Source of the DNA: Pseudomonas quercus
GTDB taxonomy: Bacteria; Pseudomonadota; Gammaproteobacteria; Pseudomonadales; Pseudomonadaceae
NCBI RefSeq assembly: GCF_012033695.1
Contig: NZ_JAAVJI010000020.1
Location: 1-38,667, forward strand
Length of the DNA stretch: 38,667 bases
Direction: 5' to 3'
The stretch's first letter is position 1. Each line of letters opens with the position of its first letter. The position numbers and the translations under genes were made by a program. The notes beneath the pieces were generated by a model that was not told the origin of the DNA, ran no database searches, and saw only the letters and a list, made by a program, of their open reading frames with translations. This document shows positions 1-7,055 of this stretch, one piece after another.

Positions 1-2
1 GT

Positions 3-146
3 TTTGCTGAAAGCATCCAAAGCATGCAGGAACATCAAAATGAAATGCAGCAAGCTGAAGCGTTACTCAAAAGTGAACCAGATAGTTATACAAAACCTCG
101 ATTAAGTCGAAAAGAGTTTGAGGACAGGCTTAATGGTAAGCGGTAA
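3..146 (+). CDS. 3' end of an unknown gene (5' end outside window)
   Basis: An open frame enters from the left edge and stops with TAA at 144-146, giving 47 visible residues. They are hydrophilic, rich in Gln, Glu, Lys and Ser, and probably helical, ending in ...FEDRLNGKR. I do not recognise the family. The codon use is AT-rich, unlike the core genes further right, which fits mobile DNA. It ends only 30 bp before the hairpin repeat that abuts truncated rulB, so it probably belongs to an element inserted in rulB. The part seen is too short for any functional call. Confidence 0.45.
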   Translation, partial: FAESIQSMQEHQNEMQQAEALLKSEPDSYTKPRLSRKEFEDRLNGKR

Positions 147-176
147 AGCTAGATTTATTAAGTTAGCACGAACCAG

Positions 177-202
177 TTTGCAGCCGTAGGCTGCCAAGTT
201 CA
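177..202. repeat. 26-bp hairpin repeat, copy 1, at the rulB junction
   Basis: This 26-bp sequence recurs at 5454-5479 in direct orientation with a single mismatch (T/C in the loop). Its centre is a perfect inverted repeat, GCAGCC-GTA-GGCTGC. Similarity to rulB begins at its right edge, so it marks the junction between a left-hand element and rulB. I infer an attachment or recombination site; a REP-like hairpin is the alternative. Confidence 0.55.
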
Positions 203-936
203 TCCGCGAACGTGTATTGAAGTGTACGGGTATACCGGTTGGTGTAGGCATTGCCAGGACCAAGACCCTGGCCAAGCTGGCCAACCACACGGCCAAGCGC
301 TTGCAGCAGCAAACAGGCGGCGTCGTCGATATCTGCGACCCGTTCAAGCGTGACTGGGTGCTGCGTAACACCGCCGTGGAAGAAGTGTGGGGCGTCGGCA
401 GGCGTTTGAGCGCGCACCTACAGGGCATGGGCATCCAGTCTGCCATGGACCTGGCCAAAGCCGATCCTGTGACGCTCAGGGCTAAATTCAGCGTTGTCCT
501 GGAGCGCACAGCACGCGAGCTGGCCGGCGTATCTTGTCTTGGCCTGGACGATCCCGACCCGCCCAAGCAGGAAATCTGTTGCAGCCGCATGTTCGGCAAA
601 CGGCTCACCGAGCTGAGCCCGATCAAGGAAGCGCTGGCTACCTACACAGCGCGGGCCGCTGAGAAGCTGCGTGCTCAGGGTTCGATGTGCAAGAAGATGC
701 GCATCAGCATCAAAACCGGCATGTTCAACCCGGATGAGGCCAGGTATGCAAACGGCGCCCTGGTAGAGCTGCCCTACCCTACGCACGACACGTTGCTAAT
801 GACCAACGCGGCCACCTATGCCGTGGAAGGGGTGTGGGGAGCAATGGAAAAGAAAGTGCACTCAAGCGCTAAGCGCCAGCGCTCGTTGCCTTTTTCTTGG
901 ATGGTGCTTGGGAAAACGGATTACAAGGTACGTTAA
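190..936 (+). pseudogene. rulB: rulB/umuC, 5'-truncated DNA polymerase V catalytic subunit
   Basis: The frame is open from 190 after a stop at 187-189, and rulB-like sequence runs from about 199 to 834. Recognisable stretches include GIPVGVGIARTKTLAKLANH, the helix-hairpin-helix region around VWGVGRRLSAHLQGMGI, and ICCSRMFGKRLTEL. UmuC/RulB proteins are about 420 residues. Here roughly the first 125, which carry the N-terminal catalytic acidic residues of Y-family polymerases, are missing. The C-terminus also departs from the family after about residue 205 of the open frame, ending in an unrelated tail. The gene cannot make an active polymerase. rulB is known in Pseudomonas as an insertion hotspot for integron-like elements with XerC-type integrases, some carrying type III effectors, and the left truncation at a hairpin repeat fits that. 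No rulA is visible. Confidence 0.85.
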
Positions 937-1242
937 GCTGGTAGCAGCCTCTATGCTTCAATCCATCAAGCGACTAGCAGCAACGCTGCAGGGCAGCAAC
1001 TGATTCCCAAGCCGCCATTGATCGGCATGTGTTTAGAAGACGTGAGCGGAGACATGGACGCAACTGAAGGCGCCATCCAAAGGCTGAGACGCACCTCGAG
1101 CGCTTTCTGAAATTGCAACCCACTTTTCGCCGTTCACAATACAGCGTTACTGATATTCAAACCGCCTCGTTGCAGGGGCTCAGTCGCTTTGGTGGCCTTA
1201 TCCTTCGGGGGAGGACGTTTAGGGGAGGAGACGAATCCTATG
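937..1242. other. No recognisable gene between the rulB remnant and the MITE
   Basis: About 300 bp with only short, unconvincing open frames. No start with a ribosome binding site, no known domain and no RNA gene was seen. It is probably decayed mobile DNA. Confidence 0.5.
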
Positions 1243-1387
1243 TTAGGCTCTGTACGAAAATTCGCTGCGCCCTGTCCGGCGGCGTTAAAACAGGCTAAGA
1301 ATGCTCATTCACTTCAAAGAAATCCGCATTCTTATCTGATTTCGCCTTGCCTGACTTCCGCTCGCCGACTTTTCGTACAGAGCCTAA
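1243..1387. mobile_element. MITE-like element or internally deleted IS with 18-bp terminal inverted repeats
   Basis: Perfect 18-bp terminal inverted repeats, TTAGGCTCTGTACGAAAA at 1243-1260 and its reverse complement at 1370-1387, enclose 109 bp with no coding capacity. A short internal inverted repeat (AAGAATG ... CATTCTT, about 1297-1332) lies inside. This is the architecture of a miniature inverted-repeat element mobilised in trans. The ends resemble those I associate with IS1182-type elements, but that family call is uncertain. No clear target duplication is visible. Confidence 0.6.
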
Positions 1388-1441
1388 AGCCAGCGGTGCC
1401 TGCTTAATCGTACAATCTCACACTCGACCAATCTGGGATAA

Positions 1442-2263
1442 CTACGATCTAAACTGCCAACCTCCGTTCACCTTACTCCATTCTGGTGAATTATGTGGAT
1501 TTAGTTCAAGTACTCCTCCATTGATTTCTTTGAACCCGAGACGCTCATAGAACTCCGGGCTTGACTTAGCGACTGTTCGAATTATGCCTCCATAGCCATT
1601 CTGCTCCGATGAGTCCAATGCGCTTCCTATGAGTGCCTTACCATGCCCTTTGGTATTAGGCATCGTGACTATCTGATCAACCCATAACGTAGGCTGCTTG
1701 TCTTTCTTAGTAGTACCTTCCTTATTCTTCAAGTCGACCGAAAGGGTCATTAAGCCGACGGCGGTGCCACCTGAGGAAATTTTAAGGTTGCTTTCCGGTA
1801 AACTGACCAATGTTGGCGCTTTTTCTTCATCCTCGTGCATCCATTTGAGCATCTCGAGATGATCTTCTAACTCATCAGGATCGCCCATAGATTCAACGGC
1901 ATGATACATCGCACTTGCTTCTTTCCGTACATCGGCATCTGAAATAGAAGAAATAGCCAAGTTTCTAACTTGAGGCGTACTACTTGACGCAGACGTATTT
2001 AAATGGGAATGTTCGAAAAGCCTTGCCTGCGTAAGCTGACTGCGTGCAAGTTGTGCGGTTTGATAGCTACCGGGCGCCGTATGCTGCCCAGACCTATGCG
2101 GCAGATTAGACGCGGTTTGCTGCACGGCTGTCGAGGCATGGTCAACCTGGGCAGTTACAGACGTGTTTGCCCCGGTAGCGTGCGAGCTAGTGCTAGATTC
2201 GGTTGCGGGATTGTTCCACCATGCCTGATTCCCTATAGAGGGATTACGATTGATACCTGACAT
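1442..2263 (-). CDS. Candidate type III effector with GNAT acetyltransferase domain
   Basis: The protein has 273 residues from the ATG at 2263, which has a purine-rich AGGAAGGAAAG about 8 nt upstream. An upstream in-frame start at 2401 would precede the hrp box and is rejected. Residues 1-100 are rich in Ser, Thr, Gln and Asn, poor in acidic residues and without a hydrophobic signal, as in type III secretion signals (MSGINRNPSIGN...). Residues about 165-250 look like a GNAT fold: strand WVDQIVTMP, then TKGHGKALIGSAL as the acetyl-CoA pyrophosphate loop and helix, then SSPEFYERLGFKEI as the classic motif B end. A perfect hrp box lies 31 bp upstream. Predicted role: N-acetylation of a host target after injection. 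The exact effector family was not recognised and no chaperone gene is adjacent. A stand-alone bacterial acetyltransferase is less likely because of the N-terminal region and the promoter. Confidence 0.75.
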   Translation of the reverse strand: MSGINRNPSIGNQAWWNNPATESSTSSHATGANTSVTAQVDHASTAVQQTASNLPHRSGQHTAPGSYQTAQLARSQLTQARLFEHSHLNTSASSSTPQVRNLAISSISDADVRKEASAMYHAVESMGDPDELEDHLEMLKWMHEDEEKAPTLVSLPESNLKISSGGTAVGLMTLSVDLKNKEGTTKKDKQPTLWVDQIVTMPNTKGHGKALIGSALDSSEQNGYGGIIRTVAKSSPEFYERLGFKEINGGVLELNPHNSPEWSKVNGGWQFRS

Positions 2264-2293
2264 ATATGTGCTTTCCTTCCTTCGCGTTTCGGT

Positions 2294-2321
2294 TAAGTGG
2301 GGCTTGGCCGAATCAGGTTCC
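2294..2321 (-). promoter_or_regulatory. hrp box (HrpL sigma factor promoter) for the GNAT gene
   Basis: Read on the minus strand: GGAACC at 2321-2316, a 15-base spacer, then CCACTTA at 2300-2294. This matches the published consensus GGAACC-N15/16-CCACNNA exactly. The start codon at 2263 lies about 30 bp downstream, the expected distance. Confidence 0.88.
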
Positions 2322-2461
2322 GTATAAACCGTTAGATTTGATGATGAAATCGTGCGCAGGAGGATACGAAATCCTGCTTTGAGGACTTTGGATGGTGGCA
2401 TTCGCCTAAGATTTTGGGATGTTCCCGACTCAACGAAGGTAGTGCTGAGGTACAGTGATCA

Positions 2462-2668
2462 ATGCCGGTTGGCTTTCTGACGCAGGAGAAGCGCAACGGA
2501 TTTGGCCGTTATGTTGAAGCGCCCAGTCGCGAAGAGCTGGAACGCTTCTTCCATCTAAGCGATGACGATTACAAGGCCATCCTACCGCTACGCGGCGAAC
2601 ATAGCAGGCTCGGTTATGCCACCCAACTGACCAGCGTCCGTTACCTGGGCACCTTTCTTGATGTATAG
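2462..2668 (+). pseudogene. Tn3-family transposase (TnpA), N-terminal fragment
   Basis: An ATG-started frame of 68 codons begins MPVGFLTQEKRNGFGRYVEA and continues with SREELERFFHLSDDD, RLGYATQLTSVRYLGTFLDV. This is the well-conserved N-terminal DUF4158 region of Tn3-family TnpA. Full proteins are about 950-1000 residues; this copy stops where the family continues with FLxD, at the point where the IS91-type region starts. No terminal inverted repeat, resolvase or catalytic DDE domain is present. It is a dead fragment, probably cut by the IS91 insertion or by a deletion. Confidence 0.85.
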
Positions 2669-4132
2669 GAATTTCAAAGATTCCTACACATGAATGAGAG
2701 GCGTCAGGCAAGAACATTACGGTGCGATTGGCCTGGGAGAGTCAGAGGCCGGATAGCAAACTCAAGCAGCTTTCGCTGTAAATCGCTGATCAGGGAGTGG
2801 TTTTTAGCCCTGAACCGCACTTCGGACGCACCTTCCCTGCGTCAGGGTTTGACGTACCTCATCCGCGCAATGGCGTGGGCATGGGCTACCAGACCCTTTA
2901 CCGTCAGCCCGCTGACCGCTGCCGTGTACACCATCTTCGCTCCACACAGCACGCAGCTGAACGGATCAACGTTTAAAAACGCTTTGGCCATCTGCGCAAA
3001 ATACAACTTCGGCGTCGGCTCTGGCGTGGCCATCTTCAGCGCTTCATACACCTTCGGCAAGTACTGCCCACAGACCCGATTAGCCAAAAACCCGAAATAC
3101 CGGATCATCCGAAAATGCTTTTCCGGGATGTGCTGGACCACCCGCCGTAGCATATCGGTCTGGCTCACTGACTCCTGCTGATAGGTCTGCGTGCGGTGAT
3201 CCAGGTAGGTGAAGCTTAACGTAGCACCCGACGTATAATGCGCCAGACGACTGCCCGAAATCGGCGGCTTCTTCAGGTAGCGACCCAGGTAATTCACCGT
3301 CTTTCGGCCGTTTTCCGTCTTCTTCGACAGGTAGATATGCCAGTGCTGACCGCCCGCATTAAGCACCAGGTTTCGCCAGTCGCTTTCGCAGGTGATATGC
3401 GCCAGCTCCGGCGGCATTGTGATCTGACCCCAGTGCTCCAACAGATGGTTGCGCACATTCCACATCCAACGTCGACGCATCGCCTTTTCTTGAAACACGA
3501 TATTTTTCCAGACGTCCTGCTCATCCAGGCCGCCAGCAGTCGCCGAAAGGTGCACATGAGGATGCCAGTTGAGCCGTCGACCATAGGTATGGAGGGCGCC
3601 AAACAACCCAATGCGCAGACCACGTCGTTTTCCTGCATACAGCAGGTTGTCCGCCGCCAGACGGAACAGCGCGTCGAGCAAGCCACGGTTGTAAAAAAAC
3701 AGGGACCACAGCGTGTCGGGAAGCGTGAACACCAGGTGGTACCAGGCACAGTCGGGCAGACGATTGTTTTGAGCGGCGATCCACTGATCGGTGGTCTTTT
3801 TGCCGCACGAGGGACAGGCTCGGCAGTGGCAGGTGTTGCACAGGTATTTGACGTGCGGGCAACGCTCATTGGCGCAGGTGTAGTGCTTCACGCCTAGGAT
3901 CGAGGTACCGCAGGCTAGCATTTTGCTGACCGACTCCACTTCAATATCCCGCAAACCACCGGTCTCCAGCAAACCTGCCCAGCAGCCGTTGGCCGTGAAA
4001 AGGTTTTTCAAAGGGCGGGGTTTGAAGCTGGCTGACATATAACGCTAATAGCTAGATTTTTTAAACTTTTCCAGCGGCCTTTCGTGACCGTTAAAACCCT
4101 TTTTTGCTGTGACCACCCAATTGACTATGTTC
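2659..4132 (-). mobile_element. IS91/IS801-type insertion sequence (approximate ends)
   Basis: A rolling-circle-type IS is defined by its transposase at 2842-4038. Such elements have no terminal inverted repeats or target duplications and sit next to GAAC or CAAG tetranucleotides. CAAGAAC occurs at 2709-2715 and GTTC (GAAC on the minus strand) at 4129-4132, so one or both may mark the ends. The left limit given is the point where the Tn3 fragment stops matching its family. Length near 1.4-1.5 kb fits IS801. The ends are not proven. Confidence 0.45.
2842..4038 (-). CDS. IS91-family (IS801-like) transposase
   Basis: Full-length 398-residue rolling-circle transposase. The N-terminus has a Cys/His zinc-binding region (residues about 47-78, CANERCPHVKYLCNTCHCRACPSCG). 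The HUH motif is HPHVHLS near residue 160, and the paired catalytic tyrosines are in NYLGRYLKKPP near residue 251-261. A final Cys pair lies in CVLCGAK. Tyrosines of the Y2-HUH nuclease nick DNA at the replication end and attach to it, which gives one-ended, target-specific transposition. All motifs are intact and there is no frameshift, so it may still be active. IS801 of P. syringae and ISPps1 of P. putida are the closest known types I can name. Such elements are known to mobilise adjacent DNA by read-past replication, which is relevant to the flanking effector genes. Confidence 0.88.
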   Translation of the reverse strand: MSASFKPRPLKNLFTANGCWAGLLETGGLRDIEVESVSKMLACGTSILGVKHYTCANERCPHVKYLCNTCHCRACPSCGKKTTDQWIAAQNNRLPDCAWYHLVFTLPDTLWSLFFYNRGLLDALFRLAADNLLYAGKRRGLRIGLFGALHTYGRRLNWHPHVHLSATAGGLDEQDVWKNIVFQEKAMRRRWMWNVRNHLLEHWGQITMPPELAHITCESDWRNLVLNAGGQHWHIYLSKKTENGRKTVNYLGRYLKKPPISGSRLAHYTSGATLSFTYLDHRTQTYQQESVSQTDMLRRVVQHIPEKHFRMIRYFGFLANRVCGQYLPKVYEALKMATPEPTPKLYFAQMAKAFLNVDPFSCVLCGAKMVYTAAVSGLTVKGLVAHAHAIARMRYVKP

Positions 4133-4241
4133 GAGAGGGGTTGGTAGGTAGCCGATTGTTTTCAGTGTCGTCGGCGTAGGGCATTGGGTCGTTGCTGGAA
4201 CCACCGTTGGTAATGGCGTTGAGGCCACTGATGACCAGTTG
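4125..4241 (-). pseudogene. Short coding remnant between the F-box gene and the IS
   Basis: Downstream of the F-box gene on the same strand is a 38-residue open stretch without a start codon (QLVISGLNAITNGG..., ending ...LPTNPSRT) that stops right beside GAAC at the possible IS edge. Its composition looks protein-like, but I do not recognise it. It could be the tail of a gene cut by a deletion, or chance. Confidence 0.2.
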
Positions 4242-4271
4242 CTAGTACCGGGGACAAAAGTTTTACCCAAT

Positions 4272-5186
4272 TCAGAACTCAATGTTCGGAGCCGGCCCTC
4301 TGTTTATTGGCCGGGGATTTTGACGCATATTTTCCAAAGCGAGTGTTATTTGTTCATTTCGGATACGTTCGTGATGCTGCAAAGTTATGACCATCTGGAA
4401 ACGACTATTCCTTGGGGAAGCGGCAACCAAGTTGAGTTCGGTGCCGCCCATGTGACCATGACGGGAAAGTAGCTCATGATTATCCAGTACGAAGCGCTGT
4501 TGTTCACGGGGACGGCTTGCAAGCACTAGTAAACTAGCTTTGTCATAGCCCGCAGCAAACAGCATTTTCGCGCTGCCCACAATAAAATTTCTATGGCTTA
4601 AGGGTAGAGCGTTTATCGTTTGAATTTCCGAATTGTCGTAACCTAGAGCCCGAAGCCCATCTTGAATTGCATCATCTGCTGCATTTCGCAGGCTCTTATT
4701 AGCTAGCGTAACCCCCGGGCTGACCCCTTCCTCCTTTGTAGCGGTGTGTTTAGCTATTTCTATTTTTAGTTCGTGAGGGATTTTATTCAGAAAGGATACT
4801 GGTTCGAACGCTAAGTCCAACGCATTGCCATCATGAATATTTTGTTCAGGGTCAGACGTGCAGGTCGCGGTTAAATGAGAAAGCTGTCTATTAGCTACCT
4901 TTACGTTCACTTCATAGGTGTGCCCCTGCACTTCCGTGACGGTTTTAAGGTCACTCTGCGCTTTGAGCAATGCATTGAGAAGTGATTTTTGCTTTGAGTT
5001 AAGAGGCTTGGAGCTGCCTACCGCTATCTTCTCTTTACCCACCATAATGTGGCTGGATATAGGGGCAGCAGGCGGATGGCTCGCTGACGGCGGGTTCTGA
5101 ACGGCTACCGGCGGTGGGGTATCGACAGGGTCGCTCTGAAGGTGCAATCCGGCGAGGAAAGGTAGAGAAGGGTTGATTGAGGTCAT
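4272..5186 (-). CDS. Candidate type III effector with F-box-like motif and ankyrin/TAL-like repeats
   Basis: 304 residues from the ATG at 5186. A GTG at 5222 abuts the hrp -10 element and is rejected. Residues 1-60 are Pro/Ser-rich without a hydrophobic signal (MTSINPSLPF...), like HrpL-regulated effectors. Residues 131-175 fit an F-box: SFLNKIPHELKIEIAKH, then ANKSLRNAADDAI, matching the LPxEL...I and LxxVxKxxRxLA pattern that binds Skp1. Residues 182-277 contain three units of about 32 residues: GYDNSEIQTINALP..., GYDKASLLVLASRP..., and HMGGTELNLVAASP.... They share a spaced hydrophobic pattern like ankyrin repeats (GGTELNLVAA, ELLSRHG) and also resemble degenerate TAL-type helical repeats. 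Inference: a host-directed ubiquitin-ligase adaptor, with the repeats binding the target. The Shine-Dalgarno sequence is weak. Gene-family identity is unknown. Confidence 0.68.
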   Translation of the reverse strand: MTSINPSLPFLAGLHLQSDPVDTPPPVAVQNPPSASHPPAAPISSHIMVGKEKIAVGSSKPLNSKQKSLLNALLKAQSDLKTVTEVQGHTYEVNVKVANRQLSHLTATCTSDPEQNIHDGNALDLAFEPVSFLNKIPHELKIEIAKHTATKEEGVSPGVTLANKSLRNAADDAIQDGLRALGYDNSEIQTINALPLSHRNFIVGSAKMLFAAGYDKASLLVLASRPREQQRFVLDNHELLSRHGHMGGTELNLVAASPRNSRFQMVITLQHHERIRNEQITLALENMRQNPRPINRGPAPNIEF

Positions 5187-5222
5187 AAAAAGGGGGCTCG
5201 TTTCATTCGTGGGAATTTTCAC

Positions 5223-5251
5223 TGAGTGGCACTTTCCCTTGCAACGGTTCC
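5223..5251 (-). promoter_or_regulatory. hrp box (HrpL sigma factor promoter) for the F-box gene
   Basis: On the minus strand GGAACC (5251-5246), a 16-base spacer and CCACTCA (5229-5223) match GGAACC-N15/16-CCACNNA exactly. The chosen start codon is 36 bp downstream. Confidence 0.88.
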
Positions 5252-5657
5252 TTCAATCAGCTTTTTGCCTACTACCTAATTTTCGAGGCTCAAGGCCCCA
5301 ATTACAAAACGCTTCAAACCCTAAAGCCTAGGGTGATGTCGAACAACCAGTTTTCAAGCGCATTCAAGCAAGGCCGCCCCGTTCTTAAAAACCAGCGGGT
5401 AATGTGATGTCTTTCTAAAGCTTGCAAATAACGGCTAGCGAAACTGGTACTAATTTGCAGCCGCAGGCTGCCAAGTTCAAAAGGACGCTATAGGTGCTGG
5501 TTAGAAATCGAAGGCTTAAAACCGGATAATAGATTAAATTCTTTTGGCTCTTAGTTGGGTCTTGGGTAGTACAAGAGCGTGGGCTTCACGTTGATAGCCA
5601 GGAGCTTCAGAATGAAAGGTTTCACCTTTGCCTGCACTACCACGACGGGAAAATATT
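5252..5657. other. Intergenic region holding the second 26-bp repeat
   Basis: About 400 bp between the hrp promoter and the HNH gene. No open frame with a credible start was seen. Apart from the repeat at 5454-5479 and AT-rich sequence at 5515-5550 that could supply a promoter for the HNH gene, I see nothing specific. Confidence 0.5.
5454..5479. repeat. 26-bp hairpin repeat, copy 2
   Basis: Direct repeat of 177-202 with 25 of 26 identical positions and the same central hairpin (GCAGCC-GCA-GGCTGC). The flanks differ on both sides. It may be the other attachment site of an element, or a cassette boundary, with both effector genes lying between the two copies. Confidence 0.55.
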
Positions 5658-6455
5658 ATGCGCCGATGTAATCTGTGTCTTAAGCGTTCTAAAATGACCG
5701 AGGATCATATTTTTCCTAGTAGTCTCGTAGCTCCTGGCCAAAAGCGCGTAACTAAAATACTACATGATGTTGACCCAACTTACCGTGGGCGACAAGGCAC
5801 ATTTCTCGCACAAAACGGGCTAAAGAAGGCTACACTATGTGTAGATTGCAATAACCGTGTACTGGGCAGTGAGCTAGACCCATCGCTGACACATATTTAC
5901 AAGGCAGCAGCTAAAGCTTTGGAAGCAGGTCGATTTCCTGTTATGGGCACAATTCGTCTAGTAGGAATAAACCTAAGTGAGGTTGCTCGGGCCGTGGCCG
6001 GGCATATAATTGCGCTAGACGATAAACCTCAGGCTCGGCATACGCTGGTCCGGCACCTACGACGATTCGTACTAAATACGGAGATTGGACTTCATCCATC
6101 ACTGCGATTCCATATGTGGTTTTATCCTTCAGTCCGTCAAGGGTTGATAAAAGACCTCTATCATAAAGAGTTTGGAACACCCTATGACACTATGTGGATA
6201 TCAGCATTCAAGACTTACCCACTTTCTTTTGCATTCAGCACGGAGGTTCAAAGTCCGAATTATCATCTTTCAGGAATGATAGATATCACTCAATTCGTAA
6301 GCATCAAATCAAATTCCCTATTTACCATTTATCTTCCATCCCGACCAATCGTAGATTTTAACTGGCCTTTCGCTCCACATCCTAACGGAGCTATTCTGAC
6401 AGTAAAGAATGAAAGCGTAGTAACCTTGCCCTTTCGGAAAACACAAAGAACATAG
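5658..6455 (+). CDS. HNH-nuclease-like protein
   Basis: 265 residues from the ATG at 5658, which has GACGGGA upstream; an earlier TTG at 5628 is less likely. The N-terminus carries CNLCLKRSKMTEDHIFPSSL followed by LCVDCNNRVLGSELDP at about residues 60-78. These are two CxxC pairs flanking an (E)DHIFP core, the pattern of HNH_5/McrA-like nuclease domains with a structural zinc. The remaining roughly 180 residues, probably alpha/beta, are not recognised and may bind DNA or another partner. GC is lower than in the core genes. It sits alone on the plus strand in an island beside a broken integrase. HNH proteins of this kind occur in defence islands and mobile elements, but no partner of a known system is adjacent. 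Confidence 0.65.
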   Translation: MRRCNLCLKRSKMTEDHIFPSSLVAPGQKRVTKILHDVDPTYRGRQGTFLAQNGLKKATLCVDCNNRVLGSELDPSLTHIYKAAAKALEAGRFPVMGTIRLVGINLSEVARAVAGHIIALDDKPQARHTLVRHLRRFVLNTEIGLHPSLRFHMWFYPSVRQGLIKDLYHKEFGTPYDTMWISAFKTYPLSFAFSTEVQSPNYHLSGMIDITQFVSIKSNSLFTIYLPSRPIVDFNWPFAPHPNGAILTVKNESVVTLPFRKTQRT

Positions 6456-6475
6456 GGAAAACCGCGATATTGCTT

Positions 6476-6497
6476 AAGCCGGCCTTAAAACCGGCTT
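6476..6497 (+). terminator. Weak hairpin after the HNH gene
   Basis: AAGCCGG and CCGGCTT pair around an 8-base loop 20 bp after the stop codon. There is no good T tract after the stem, so termination is uncertain. Confidence 0.35.
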
Positions 6498-6623
6498 CAA
6501 GCCCATAGAGCAAGGCGCGAAGGAATAGGGAAAAGTCACGTTACCGCTAAAGCTACCACATGCTGGTGTCTTTCGTTTGTGATAAACTCGGACGCGCTAT
6601 CTAACAAATCAATGGAAAATTTT

Positions 6624-7040
6624 ATGTTGAAATCCTTTTTGTTCCACAGTGCACCGCTTTTGAAAAAAATCCGGAAGCTTGCGTTCTTCTTATCGTTTAT
6701 ATTGATTTTTTTTCTAATATTAAGCAGTGTAATTGTCGAAGCGTCTGATCCGCAATTTGAATCACAGCAATTGGTTGATATATTTGGCCCATTCATTTTT
6801 GGGACGATGACTGTTTTTGTAGTATGTGAGCTACTTCATATGCTTATTAAAAGCGGTCCTATAAAAATAGAGGCTACGATTTTTGTGGAAGGTCAGGAAT
6901 TAAGCGAAAAACAATCTATGGCAGTCCGAATGGCCCTAGAAAATTACTGTGAGGGCATGCAAGTAGCCAACCATAAAAAATACCAAGTTGATGAAAACTA
7001 TGCTGTGGATGTTTTAAGAATGATAGACCAACGTACCTAA
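6624..7040 (+). CDS. Small two-helix membrane protein, function unknown
   Basis: 138 residues from the ATG at 6624, chosen because GGA lies about 8 nt upstream. An ATG at 6612 and a GTG at 6579 are alternatives in the same frame. Two membrane segments are clear: LAFFLSFILIFFLILSSVIV (residues about 18-37) and FGPFIFGTMTVFVVCELLHMLI (about 54-75). A soluble tail of about 60 residues follows (IKIEATIFVEGQELSEKQSMAVRMALENYCEGM). The gene is AT-rich, unlike the chromosome further right, so it is probably acquired. It follows the HNH gene by about 170 bp on the same strand, with a weak hairpin between. I do not recognise the family. Confidence 0.6.
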   Translation: MLKSFLFHSAPLLKKIRKLAFFLSFILIFFLILSSVIVEASDPQFESQQLVDIFGPFIFGTMTVFVVCELLHMLIKSGPIKIEATIFVEGQELSEKQSMAVRMALENYCEGMQVANHKKYQVDENYAVDVLRMIDQRT

Positions 7041-7055
7041 ATGGTTTTCTCTTAC

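Noticed and set aside
3238..3897. 219-codon plus-strand frame
   Set aside because: Antisense to the IS91-type transposase with its HUH and tyrosine motifs intact.
4788..5186. True DNA-binding TAL effector
   Set aside because: Only three degenerate repeats, no RVD-like hypervariable pairs, no nuclear localisation signal; the F-box/ankyrin reading explains more of the sequence.
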